Shown here piece after piece: positions 17,830-26,896 of a DNA stretch of 64,000 nucleotides (its first letter is position 1; the number at the start of each line of letters is the position of its first letter). The position numbers and the translations under genes are program-made. The stretch is from Sinorhizobium sp. 8-89 (GTDB lineage Bacteria; Pseudomonadota; Alphaproteobacteria; Rhizobiales; Rhizobiaceae): contig NZ_JASKLR010000001.1 of the NCBI RefSeq assembly GCF_030124325.1, positions 186,001-250,000 on the forward strand. Reading direction: 5' to 3'. The notes below the pieces were generated by a model. It did not search any database. It was not told the DNA's origin and saw only the letters and a program-made list of their open reading frames with translations.

Positions 17830-20526
17830 ATGGACCAGTCCGCAGGTATAGCGGGATTGCCCCAGATTGTGACTGCCGCCTTGGAGCGGCCGTCCGGCGC
17901 ACGCTTCTACAAGTGCGCATTGCAGGTCAATCCATATGAGTATGTGAAGCGGCATCCGAAGGGTGAGAGCTTTGCCGACGAGGATGCCTATAATGCCGCC
18001 GTGCTCGATGCGCTGCAGGACCAAGCCGTCGAAGTTATCGCCATAACCGACCACTACCGGGTGAAGTCCGGGCTTCGTCTTGCAGAAGCGGCCGAGCAAC
18101 GCGGCCTGCATGTTTTCCGCGGCTTCGAAGCCTGTTCCAAGGACGGCGTGCATCTCCTGTGCCTCTTCGATCCCCGTGCTGACACCGACAAGATCGACCG
18201 GTTCATCGGCGAGTGCGGCGTTCATGATGATTCGGAGGATTCGCCCGCCGGAACCAAGGACTGCGACGAGCTGATGACGGCCTGCACCCGGCGGTGGGGC
18301 GGGATACCTGTGGCCGCTCATGTCTGTTCCGCGGGCGGGTTGCTCGCAACGCTGCGCGGGCAGCCGGCAATCAAAGCCTGGCGGCACGAGCATCTGCACG
18401 CCTGCTGTCTTCCGGGGCCCGTAGATCAGGCGCCCGAGAACCATCGCCCGATTATCCAGAACCGCAACGCCGACTACATGCGCGAGCGTGCGATCGCCGT
18501 CGTCAACGCGCAGGACGTGAGCTCTCCAGCGCAGGCTGCGGCGCCGGGTGCGAGCTGCTGGATCAAGATGACGTCGGTGTCCATTGAAGGTTTGAAGCAA
18601 GCCTTCCTCGATCCGGTATCGCGCATTCGCCTTGTCTCCGACGATGAGCCGGAGGACCACAGCGAATTGCTGGCAATTGCGTGGGAGGGAGGCTTTCTCG
18701 ACGGAATCGGCATTCACTTCAACGACAATTTGAACGTGATGATCGGCGGCCGCGGAACCGGGAAGTCCACCATCATCGAGAGTGTTCGCTTCGTGCTTGA
18801 CATCCCGCCGCTCGGCGATGAAGCCGCGAAGCTGCACAGATCCTTCGTGAGCCAGGTTCTCGGCGCGGGAACGAAGGTGTCGCTGCTCCTGCGCTCGCAT
18901 ACCCCGTCGCCGCGGGAATACCTGATCGAGCGCACGGTCGGAAACCGCCCGACCGTAAAGGATGCGTCAGGAGAGCTGACAGAGCTTTTGACCCGCGACG
19001 TGTCCACCGGGATCGAGATATTCGGGCAGCACGAGATATCCGAGCTTGCCCGCAGCCCCGAGCGCCTGACTGGGCTTCTTGACCGTTTTGTCGATTCTAA
19101 CGCGGGCGATACGGCAAAGCGCAGTGAAATCCGCAATCGTCTCGGCGATACGAGGACGGAGATCGCTGGGATCGAGACGCAACTGAAACGGATCGACGAG
19201 GAGCTTGCCGCGCTTCCCGGCCTGCGGGAAACCCTGCAGCGCTACAAGGATCTCGGTCTTGAGGAAAAGCTGAAAGACAAGAAGCAACTCGTCACAGAAG
19301 ACGGCGTCCTGAAAAGCGTCGATTCCATCATCGACGATGCACAGGAGATGCGGGACGCCTTCGGTGACAAATACGCTCCCGATGTTTCCCGTCTCGACGA
19401 AGAGATCCTGAAAGAGCTCGGCGGCGCCGATATCCTTCGCAAAGCCAAGCCGCACATCGAGACGTTCAAGACCGAAACCGCCGCGGCGCTTGCCGCCCTC
19501 GACGCTGCGATAGCAAAGGCGCGAGCCGGCCTGCAGGACGTTCGCACGGAATGGGACGGCCGCAGTGCACAGGTCGAGGAAGCGCACCAAAAGACGCTGA
19601 GGGAACTCGCCAAGGACGGTATAGACGGGAGCGAATACACATCCGTGCTGCAGCGGATCGAGCAGCTTGAGCCGAAAAAGACCCGACAGGCCAAGCTCGC
19701 GGATGATCTGAAGGAGGCGAATAAGAAGCGTCGCAAGGCACTGGAAGAATGGGAGGACACGAAATCTGCACAGTTCCGCGCGCTCGAACGCGCGGCGAAG
19801 AAGGTCAGCCGCAAACTCGGCGACCGGGTTCAGGTCAGCGTTACAGCGACAGGCGACCGGGCCGCACTCGAGCAGCATCTGCGCACGCTTGGCGGCCGCG
19901 TCTCCGACATGGTGCAAGCGCTGCATAAGAAGCAGCCGCTTTCGGTGCGTTCCCTTGCGCAGGCCTGCCGCGAAGGCAAGGAAGCGATACTGGAGGCGTT
20001 TCCCATGCCGTCCGCACAGGCGGAAAAGCTTGCAGCCGCCGGCTCGTCCTTCATCATGGAACTGGAAGAGATCGACCTCCCGGCGACCACCACCGTGCAG
20101 CTCAATGTCGCGCGCGAAGGCGCTCCGGCCGTGTGGCGGAAACTGGATGAGCTATCCACCGGGCAGAAAGCCACGGCCGTTCTCCTGGTTCTTCTGCTGG
20201 AATCGCCGGGGCCGCTGCTGATCGACCAGCCCGAGGACGACCTGGACAACCGGTTCATTACCGATGGGATCGTTCCGCAAATCAAGCAGGAGAAGCGGCG
20301 GCGCCAGTTTATCTTTGCGACCCACAATGCGAACATTCCTGTCCTTGGCGACGCTGAACTCATTGCGGCGCTGGAGCCCGCCGAATCTGCGGACGGATCA
20401 GAAGTGCACCTGCCGGACAGGAACCTCGGTTCGATCGACTCGGATTATGTGCGGGAACTGGTCGGGGAAACCCTCGAAGGCGGCAAAGCCGCTTTCGAGA
20501 TGCGGCGCCTGAAATACGGTTTCTGA
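17830..20526 (+). CDS. PHP-domain SMC/ABC-type ATPase (TrlF-like), putative defence protein
   Basis: The 898-aa protein starts with a PHP-like domain. The usual HxH motif reads LQVN (31-34), TDH is kept (73-75), GFE and GVH follow, and the final DxH motif reads NAQD, so several metal ligands appear lost. An SMC-like ATPase follows: Walker A GGRGTGKST (about 306-314), a long charged coiled coil, the signature LSTGQ (about 775-779), Walker B LLIDQPEDDLDN (about 796-807) and ATHNAN. From memory this architecture is that of TrlF-family AAA-like ATPases. Its partner is the HEPN gene 4 bp downstream. It may sense phage DNA or ends and control the HEPN RNase; that is inference. Confidence 0.8.
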   Translation: MDQSAGIAGLPQIVTAALERPSGARFYKCALQVNPYEYVKRHPKGESFADEDAYNAAVLDALQDQAVEVIAITDHYRVKSGLRLAEAAEQRGLHVFRGFEACSKDGVHLLCLFDPRADTDKIDRFIGECGVHDDSEDSPAGTKDCDELMTACTRRWGGIPVAAHVCSAGGLLATLRGQPAIKAWRHEHLHACCLPGPVDQAPENHRPIIQNRNADYMRERAIAVVNAQDVSSPAQAAAPGASCWIKMTSVSIEGLKQAFLDPVSRIRLVSDDEPEDHSELLAIAWEGGFLDGIGIHFNDNLNVMIGGRGTGKSTIIESVRFVLDIPPLGDEAAKLHRSFVSQVLGAGTKVSLLLRSHTPSPREYLIERTVGNRPTVKDASGELTELLTRDVSTGIEIFGQHEISELARSPERLTGLLDRFVDSNAGDTAKRSEIRNRLGDTRTEIAGIETQLKRIDEELAALPGLRETLQRYKDLGLEEKLKDKKQLVTEDGVLKSVDSIIDDAQEMRDAFGDKYAPDVSRLDEEILKELGGADILRKAKPHIETFKTETAAALAALDAAIAKARAGLQDVRTEWDGRSAQVEEAHQKTLRELAKDGIDGSEYTSVLQRIEQLEPKKTRQAKLADDLKEANKKRRKALEEWEDTKSAQFRALERAAKKVSRKLGDRVQVSVTATGDRAALEQHLRTLGGRVSDMVQALHKKQPLSVRSLAQACREGKEAILEAFPMPSAQAEKLAAAGSSFIMELEEIDLPATTTVQLNVAREGAPAVWRKLDELSTGQKATAVLLVLLLESPGPLLIDQPEDDLDNRFITDGIVPQIKQEKRRRQFIFATHNANIPVLGDAELIAALEPAESADGSEVHLPDRNLGSIDSDYVRELVGETLEGGKAAFEMRRLKYGF

Positions 20527-20530
20527 TGCA

Positions 20531-21052
20531 ATGGCGAAGAGAGGCCGCCTCGGAAGGACTAAGACCGAAAAGAAGAAGAAGCCCTATTCCAAGGCTTCGG
20601 ATGATGAGAAGGTTGCGCGCAACTGGAACAAAGCGCTCGGACTTTATGAGCGCGAAGAATGGTCGGTTGCGGTGCTGCGCTGCGCGACCTGCCTTGAGCT
20701 GATGGTCAATTTTGCGATCCGGCAGGAGCTTGTGATGGAGAAGAAGCTGCCCCTGCAGTTCGTCGACAAGCTTCTCCAGAACGCGAACGGGATTCACAAC
20801 AAGTACCAGAATCTCTTCCTGCCGATCATGGCGCAGTATGAGGAGCATGACGATTTAAAGCGCCTCTGGAATGAGCGCATCGTGAAGGTGAATGCCGAGC
20901 GCAACAAGGTCGCGCACCAAGGCGAGTTCCGCAGCCGCAAGGCTGCGAAGAAGATCATGGAAGATACGGCATTCGCCATGCAGCAGGTGATGGGGCTGTA
21001 TGGGCACGGTGCCGAACTAATGCCTTTCTCCGATCCAGACGATAGCGCATAA
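20531..21052 (+). CDS. HEPN-domain protein, putative RNase effector
   Basis: The 173-aa protein has a Lys-rich N-terminus, then a helical core with ERNKVAH (Arg124 to His129), the Rx4-6H motif with Asn after Arg that marks HEPN ribonucleases. EREEWSVAVLRCATCLELM is the typical first helix region. It begins 4 bp after the PHP-ATPase stop, so the two are one operon and probably one system. In PrrC and RloC an ABC ATPase and a HEPN RNase are fused; here they are separate chains. RNase activity and toxicity are predictions. Confidence 0.8.
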   Translation: MAKRGRLGRTKTEKKKKPYSKASDDEKVARNWNKALGLYEREEWSVAVLRCATCLELMVNFAIRQELVMEKKLPLQFVDKLLQNANGIHNKYQNLFLPIMAQYEEHDDLKRLWNERIVKVNAERNKVAHQGEFRSRKAAKKIMEDTAFAMQQVMGLYGHGAELMPFSDPDDSA

Positions 21053-21401
21053 TGTAGATTGAGCCGAATCGAAAGGTTCAATCATCCTGCTGGCTCTCGG
21101 AGCTTCTGTCCGCACCGCAGTCACAGCGGTAATCTCCGTCCCATGAGAATGAGGATACCGCGCGGAATTTCGGCTGCTCTCGCAGGCATTTTTCTGTTCA
21201 TCCGATGTCAGGGAAAACGCTGACCCACCCTACCGGCGGTGTGTCTCCTCCTTCGGTGCAGCAGGATCGCGTTCGCTTCAGGGCAGTGTCTGCTTTCGGT
21301 GGAAGGTTCCGTGTCCAAATGACCGAGATGGAGGCGCCTATCCGACTACAGGTTCTTGCCGGGAGTGGCTTGATAGGTATCTAAGTTCGGTGAAAGGCGG
21401 C
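21053..21401. other. Intergenic region between convergent defence genes
   Basis: The 349 bp between the HEPN and DprA-like genes, which face each other, contain no supportable gene, strong terminator or repeat. Confidence 0.5.
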
Positions 21402-22640
21402 TCAGAGCAGCAGGTCTGACTTGGTGTTGGAGTTTCCAGCAGCATCAGGGCTGACATTATCAGTTCGTAAAGCATACCTGGTTGGTCGCTGGAGCTTCTC
21501 GAGAACGCCCTCGTCGAGTGCACGGTCGAGCCAGCGCCTGGATTGCGCTAGTTCAAGCTCAAATCGATCTGCAATCGCAGTGTCGAGCTGCGGTCCGTGC
21601 GCCAACCAAGAAGTGAGTCCATCCAGAAAGTAAGCGTACAGCGACTTTCCTGCGCGGAACGTCGGAGGCGCAATCGGCTGGGGCTTTTCTTGCAACAGAT
21701 CAGGCTGCAACGGGCCGTCATCTTTGCTCGAGAACAGAAACGCCCTCAGATTTGGGAGCGGATCTTGTGGAACAATCGGCCGAAGACCCAAGTCAGCCAA
21801 GCGCTGGTTGCCCACCGGGGCATCGGCAGCCACTCGCACAAATGCGGGTGTCCACTGCTGTTTCTCATTCTCGACAGCACCCGTCCAAGTCCCGCCCTTT
21901 GTATCGCTATCGACGACCACTGCTGCCGAACCCAGCGCGTACATGTACTTGTTTCGGTCCATCGCCTTGGACACAGTAAAGCCGCCTTCGGGATCGTACG
22001 GTGTTATAAGCGCTAGTTTTCCCGCTAAGATGGCTTCCCTGTTCCGCTTCGACAAAACCGCTTTTGTGAGTGCATCCACGAGGACGGCTATGACGTTGCC
22101 ACCTTTATCAAGAGCGCCGTCCATCGCTGCGCGATCAACGCCTCGTGCGTCGCCAGAAACCACGGCGAGACCTTCAGTTGCGCATCGCTTTCCTAGTTCG
22201 GTTGCGAATTCTAAGCCAGCGTCCGACACGTTGCGAGATCCAACGATGCACACTGCTACAGCGTTCATCAGCTCAGCATTCCCTGCGCAATAGAGAATAG
22301 GCGCGGCTGCCCCCCGAAGCTTCCTCTTTAGGAGTTTGGGATACGCCTCATCCGCACGGCCAATCACCCATATCCCGAGCCGCGTCCACCGTTCGATAGC
22401 GAGTGCGAGCGACGTTCCACGTGACAGCAGGGTCGTAAGCCGCGCGGTGTCCGCAACGAGCCCCTTCGGAATTTCCCGTACGAGGTCCGCTGGCCGCAGT
22501 TCGAGCTCGTGTAGCTGCTTCGCCAGCCGGTTGTACTCGACCGTTGTGAGCGGCTTAACCTCAGACGATTTGGAAAAACGCCCGACAAGCAATAAAGTTG
22601 TCTGCGTATCCGGCGTCAACGCTTCAAGCATCTGCTTCAA
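21402..22640 (-). CDS. DprA/Smf-like protein of a RecQ-phosphoribosyltransferase pair
   Basis: The 412-aa protein has a DprA-type Rossmann domain: IVGSR (132-136), SGDARGVDRAAM (about 162-173) and a following IAVLVDAL strand. The C-terminus (about 330-400) resembles the winged helix of DprA (FELELAQSRRWLDRALDEG). It overlaps the helicase gene by 4 bp. DprA normally loads RecA on transforming DNA; here, outside a competence setting, it recalls ShosTA, in which a DprA-like protein neutralises a phosphoribosyltransferase toxin. That parallel is recall plus inference. Confidence 0.85.
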   Translation of the reverse strand: MKQMLEALTPDTQTTLLLVGRFSKSSEVKPLTTVEYNRLAKQLHELELRPADLVREIPKGLVADTARLTTLLSRGTSLALAIERWTRLGIWVIGRADEAYPKLLKRKLRGAAAPILYCAGNAELMNAVAVCIVGSRNVSDAGLEFATELGKRCATEGLAVVSGDARGVDRAAMDGALDKGGNVIAVLVDALTKAVLSKRNREAILAGKLALITPYDPEGGFTVSKAMDRNKYMYALGSAAVVVDSDTKGGTWTGAVENEKQQWTPAFVRVAADAPVGNQRLADLGLRPIVPQDPLPNLRAFLFSSKDDGPLQPDLLQEKPQPIAPPTFRAGKSLYAYFLDGLTSWLAHGPQLDTAIADRFELELAQSRRWLDRALDEGVLEKLQRPTRYALRTDNVSPDAAGNSNTKSDLLL

Positions 22641-24748
22641 TCTCCTGCTGCCGATGCTGAAGCCAGCACCAGCGGGAAGACCGGTCCTGCTCCAACTTCT
22701 CGAAGCAGCGCTCCTATCACTGTGAGTGACCAGCGGGAATCGACAACGTCATCAACGAGCAGCACTGACCCGTCTTGAACCAGATCGGTGTCGATCTCGA
22801 ATGCTCCGTCCAAATTACTCGATTGTTGCCAGCTGTTCATCATATTTCTCTGGCGCTGCGTCTCCTTAACCTTTGACACAGCATCAATGAATGGGATCCC
22901 TAGCCGAACGGCCAAGCGTTCCGCAAAGTCGGGGACGAGGGCTTCACTGCGTAGAGACGGAACACAGGTTACCCAGCTCGGAGCAGGCCGCGGGTGCCAC
23001 CGCTCCTCGATCATTTCTGCGCACGCCTCGACAAGCTCATCACTGAACCGTCCGGTCTCCTTCTCATCGTCGACTCGCGTCCCCCAGCCGGCGTCCCTCC
23101 ACACAGAAAGCGCCCGTCCTTCCTCGCAACGGAGCTCGAGGGGAATATTACCGGCCCAACCATAGGTGGCGAACGCTCCAGTCTCCCATCTCTTCCTCGG
23201 CTTGATCGCGACGTCGCTTCGCTTGATGAAGCGGCTGGCCTCGGCAATGGCTTCGTCGCTAATCTTGACATTTACCACCGGGTAACCAAGACAGTTAGAG
23301 CAGCGCCCGCAATCGTCGGCATCCGGGTCGTCCAAGGCCTCCCTTAAGAAGCGCATGAGGCATTCGTCAGTCTCGAGATACGCCTGGACTTGATCCCATT
23401 CGTCTTGTCGCTGGCCGGTGAGCCGCTCAACCCGATTTCGGTCGGACTGGTATGGGTTCACCGTCCGGTACCAACGATATCCCTCCTTTGCCACGAGTCC
23501 GCTGCTCGCGACCGACAGCATCTTGAGGACCTTCTCGATCTGCGACTTTCGAAGATTTACTGCTTGGATGAGCCCTACGACTGATATGCCATCATCCGCC
23601 TGCGCTAGTGCGTCGAGGATGCTCTCAACCTGCCTTTCCGGAGGAAAAGACTGCCCTATGAAGTAGCTATTGATCTCGTCATCTTCGGCTCCGCCGAGGA
23701 GCACACCGTAGGCATCATCGATGCCGCGCCCAGCCCGGCCCACCTGTTGATAGTAATGCACAATAGATTGCGGCGCCTGGAAGTGCACAACGAAGCTCAA
23801 ATCCGGCTTGTCGAAGCCCATCCCGAGCGCGTTGGTGGCAACCAGCGCTTTGACCTCGTTTCGAAGCAGCATGCCCTCGAGTTCTTCCCGGCTATTGACC
23901 TGCTCGCCGTCCTCGTCCTCCCCGCCAACGCCGCTGTGGTAGGCGCGAGCATCAATACCCTGCGATAGGAGCCACTCTGTAATCCGGTTCACATCTCGCT
24001 TTGTAAGTGCGTACACGATGCCGCTGCCGGGCAGCTGGCGCACTGCCTCTGCCAGCCAAGCAAATCTCGCAGCGCGGTCAGGCAACAGTACCGTCTGCAA
24101 GCTGAGGCTCGGTCGAGCCAACGGCCCGCGCTGCAACAGCGTGCCCGTTCCGAGCTGCGCCATCACATCGGCGACCACGCGGTCGTTGGCAGTGGCTGTC
24201 GTCGCAAGCACCGCCACATTCGGCGGCAGCTGAGCAAGAATGCGATCGATCCGCTGATAGTCAGGACGAAAGTCGTGTCCCCAATCAGAGATGCAATGCG
24301 CCTCGTCCACGACCAAGAATTGTATCCGGTCCGCAATGGGCAGAAGACAGCTGTCGAGAAATTCTTGATTAGCCAGCCGCTCAGGTGACACTAATAGAAG
24401 GTCCACCTCATCGGCACGGACGCGAGCCATGATGGCATCCCAATCGTCCCGATTTGTCGTGTTGATAGTTACGGCCTGAATGCCGAGCCTCTCCGCCGCC
24501 TCAAGCTGATTACGCATCAGAGCCAGCAATGGGGAGATGATGAGTGTGGGTCCTGCGCCAGTGTCGCGCATCATTCGGGTGGCCAGAAAATAGACCATGC
24601 TCTTGCCCCAGCCCGTGCGCTGGACGAGTAAAACGCGCTGTCGGTGGTTCGCTATGGCATTGATTGCAGCCCATTGACCGTCTTTGAACTCTGAGGCGGC
24701 ACCGCTGGTTGCTCTATGCAGTAATTCCCGCGCTTCGTCATGCTCCAC
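22637..24748 (-). CDS. RecQ-like helicase with C-terminal phosphoribosyltransferase domain
   Basis: The 703-aa protein has RecQ motifs: Walker A RTGWGKS (44-50), DEAHCISDWGHDFRP, ATTATAN, and QVGRAGRG. A RecQ-type zinc site follows, with Cys at about 462 and in CGRCSNC (480-486). The last part (about 580-703) is not RecQ HRDC but ends with VLLVDDVVDSRWSL (662-675), the PRPP-binding loop of type I phosphoribosyltransferases. The gene overlaps the DprA-like gene. The fusion suggests a DNA-activated nucleotide or base-modifying effector. Confidence 0.85.
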   Translation of the reverse strand: MEHDEARELLHRATSGAASEFKDGQWAAINAIANHRQRVLLVQRTGWGKSMVYFLATRMMRDTGAGPTLIISPLLALMRNQLEAAERLGIQAVTINTTNRDDWDAIMARVRADEVDLLLVSPERLANQEFLDSCLLPIADRIQFLVVDEAHCISDWGHDFRPDYQRIDRILAQLPPNVAVLATTATANDRVVADVMAQLGTGTLLQRGPLARPSLSLQTVLLPDRAARFAWLAEAVRQLPGSGIVYALTKRDVNRITEWLLSQGIDARAYHSGVGGEDEDGEQVNSREELEGMLLRNEVKALVATNALGMGFDKPDLSFVVHFQAPQSIVHYYQQVGRAGRGIDDAYGVLLGGAEDDEINSYFIGQSFPPERQVESILDALAQADDGISVVGLIQAVNLRKSQIEKVLKMLSVASSGLVAKEGYRWYRTVNPYQSDRNRVERLTGQRQDEWDQVQAYLETDECLMRFLREALDDPDADDCGRCSNCLGYPVVNVKISDEAIAEASRFIKRSDVAIKPRKRWETGAFATYGWAGNIPLELRCEEGRALSVWRDAGWGTRVDDEKETGRFSDELVEACAEMIEERWHPRPAPSWVTCVPSLRSEALVPDFAERLAVRLGIPFIDAVSKVKETQRQRNMMNSWQQSSNLDGAFEIDTDLVQDGSVLLVDDVVDSRWSLTVIGALLREVGAGPVFPLVLASASAAGD

Positions 24749-25121
24749 GACCTACCCCCTGTTCCCATCTTGATTATCAACACTTAGCCCAGCCTTGGAG
24801 GTTGGGTAAAGCGCTTGAGGGCTGACTATTGTAGAGGGCGAGCTCTAGGGGGCAGTGTCTGCCTGATCAGCGCACTAGCGTCTCGGCGCCGTCGTAACAT
24901 GCCTGAATGTACGGCAGCTTGTGGGATCCTGCTTCCTCTTCGGAACGACTGAGATGAGGGCGCAAAGCGCCCGATCACGACTCCGCCTTTGAGAGTCTGC
25001 TTCGGGGTCGAGATCGGCAAGCGCCCCCCGACAAAGCTGTCCACGTGCAAGATCCTGCAGGTGAATCGCCGTCGGAGGAGATCGTGACTATCTTGGCTCT
25101 GAGCTGACACAAGGAGATCGT
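24749..25121. other. Divergent promoter region
   Basis: The 373-bp region lies between the divergent RecQ-PRTase and 458-aa genes and must carry both promoters. AAGGAG precedes the ATG at 25122. I see no operator or repeat. Confidence 0.5.
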
Positions 25122-26498
25122 ATGGCCCGACGTGATCTGTCCCGCGAGGAATTGTTTGCTTTGGTTTGGGAGAAGCCGACCCAAGAAGTGGCTAAGGAGC
25201 TTGGCGTGTCGGATGTTGCGATCGGTAAGCTATGCGCGCGCCTGCAGGTTCCGAAGCCACCGCGCGGATACTGGGCCAAAGCGGAGGCAGGCCAAATCTT
25301 ACGTCGTCCACCGCTGGGCGCTTTTCGTGAGGAAATAGAGCGTAGCCGTCGGGAGGTGGCTCGCGCCAGATCAGCGAAATTATTGTCGAAACTTCAGCAA
25401 CAGTTCTTTCGAGCGGCGCTCTCCGACTTACAGGGTCGCGGCGTCGAGGTGAGCGGAGCCGAGCTAAGAGGAGGCCGGCTCCCCGAGGTTAGTCCTGATG
25501 TCGCCGCCCAGGTCCTGCTTGCCATTCAAGACCGTGGGCATGAGTGGGTTAAGGCAGGGAAAGTCGCCGCGACTTGGGCGCACCCGGCACAGAATAGCCT
25601 GGCAGGTCTGGTCGGCAGGCTGCTGCCACTAGCCCGGCCACAGCTACTGGTGTTTGAGACCGCATACAAGAAGAGCTGGTCCACTGCAGATGGTCCAGTC
25701 GTCTTCGTGCGCCTGACATCAAATCTCCAGGAGCGGATCGCCTCTCTTGCCCGCTTCGTCCGCGAGCAAATGCTGCAGCATGTGGTCATGCCGCTGATTG
25801 CGACCGATCATGCCTGGTCAGTTCGTCACGTCTTCACGCCCGAGTCGCGTCTCTTTTTGGACAGCACTCTATGCGTTTCGGCAGCCGAGCTGTGGGTGGA
25901 ATACACCCGTAAAGCCTGGCGTGACGAAGATCCGCCTGAGCGGTACGTGACGGGGAGGTTGGCACTGAAGGAGATAATGCCGATTGACCATATGCCTGCG
26001 CGCGAGGTGTCGATTTCACCAACTATCACGAAAGCCTCGGTAGCGCCCTATCTTGAGCGCCTTCTTGCCTTGCTAGAGGCGGAGCGAGTGAACGAGATGA
26101 TGTTTAACGCCGCCTACGCGATTGAACGTGAAGTTCCGAGCGAAATGCTGGCCATCGCGGATCGGCTATGGTTCGGGGAAAGGCGCCCGTTCTCATCGGC
26201 GCGTGAAGCGTGGCGCCAGATCGAGGAGGAATTGGAGCGCTGGGAAGGAGAGCTCGAAAGCGAACGCTCGCTGTTAGCGCAGGCGATCCTGGGGATCGAA
26301 GTGGGAGATATCGTGACAAGCGAACACCGCGGCCGGCTTCTGCGCCTCTCCGTAACAGGAACGACTCTCTATGCCAGCGACGAATATGTGACCTTTGTCG
26401 TAAACGGCACGCGATTTCGAAAGGATGGCACGGTTGGCAAACTGCAGGACTCGATCAGCTTGCAATTCGAACGCGATGCCTTGAACAAGCGCAAGTAG
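25122..26498 (+). CDS. Uncharacterised 458-aa protein with N-terminal helix-turn-helix
   Basis: The first 60 residues form a clear homeodomain/HTH-like module: LSREELFALVWEKP, TQEVAKELGVSDVAIGKLC, then a basic PKPPRGYWAK linker. The remaining 390 residues are mixed helical with a Glu-rich segment (about 360-385) and a beta-rich end; no enzyme motif is recognised. The start is fixed by AAGGAG 7 bp upstream. It diverges from the RecQ-PRTase/DprA pair and may regulate or belong to it. I recall similar HTH-plus-large-C-terminus proteins as 'hypothetical' in proteobacterial islands. Confidence 0.7.
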   Translation: MARRDLSREELFALVWEKPTQEVAKELGVSDVAIGKLCARLQVPKPPRGYWAKAEAGQILRRPPLGAFREEIERSRREVARARSAKLLSKLQQQFFRAALSDLQGRGVEVSGAELRGGRLPEVSPDVAAQVLLAIQDRGHEWVKAGKVAATWAHPAQNSLAGLVGRLLPLARPQLLVFETAYKKSWSTADGPVVFVRLTSNLQERIASLARFVREQMLQHVVMPLIATDHAWSVRHVFTPESRLFLDSTLCVSAAELWVEYTRKAWRDEDPPERYVTGRLALKEIMPIDHMPAREVSISPTITKASVAPYLERLLALLEAERVNEMMFNAAYAIEREVPSEMLAIADRLWFGERRPFSSAREAWRQIEEELERWEGELESERSLLAQAILGIEVGDIVTSEHRGRLLRLSVTGTTLYASDEYVTFVVNGTRFRKDGTVGKLQDSISLQFERDALNKRK

Positions 26499-26896
26499 CT
26501 GATTCAAGCGTGACGGACGCGATCTGGCCGCCTCAGGTATCGCAGAAGGGTCAAATCTTGGCGTCCGCAAGGAGCCTGTTCAGCGTCGTGGTTCAGCTCG
26601 CGCGGCATCCAGTAGTTCCTATCAACTCAGCGCGAGCCTTAAACGCGACGACCACCTGCTTCTATCGACATACTCCGCTTGCCGGTCGGTTGGCGTCGAT
26701 CCCGATACCCTTGCGAGTATGTCGCATGTAAAGTGCGGAACATAACCGCCCTGCCGTATTTGGGTGACTGCGCAGGAAGATCTCTGAGCAACAGTCACAT
26801 GCCGCGCTCGATCTAGGGCCGAACAGTGGTCGAGAACTCTGGTGCCACCTGGGAATAGAACGAACGCCTGGTTCCCACAGTCGGCAGGGGAGTGGC
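26499..26896. other. Intergenic region between convergent genes
   Basis: The 398 bp between the 458-aa gene and the serine recombinase gene hold no supportable ORF and no strong terminator. Confidence 0.5.

Noticed and set aside
17560..18900. 446-aa minus-strand frame
   Set aside because: It lies antisense to the PHP-ATPase coding region, which has clear motifs; its translation has no recognisable family.
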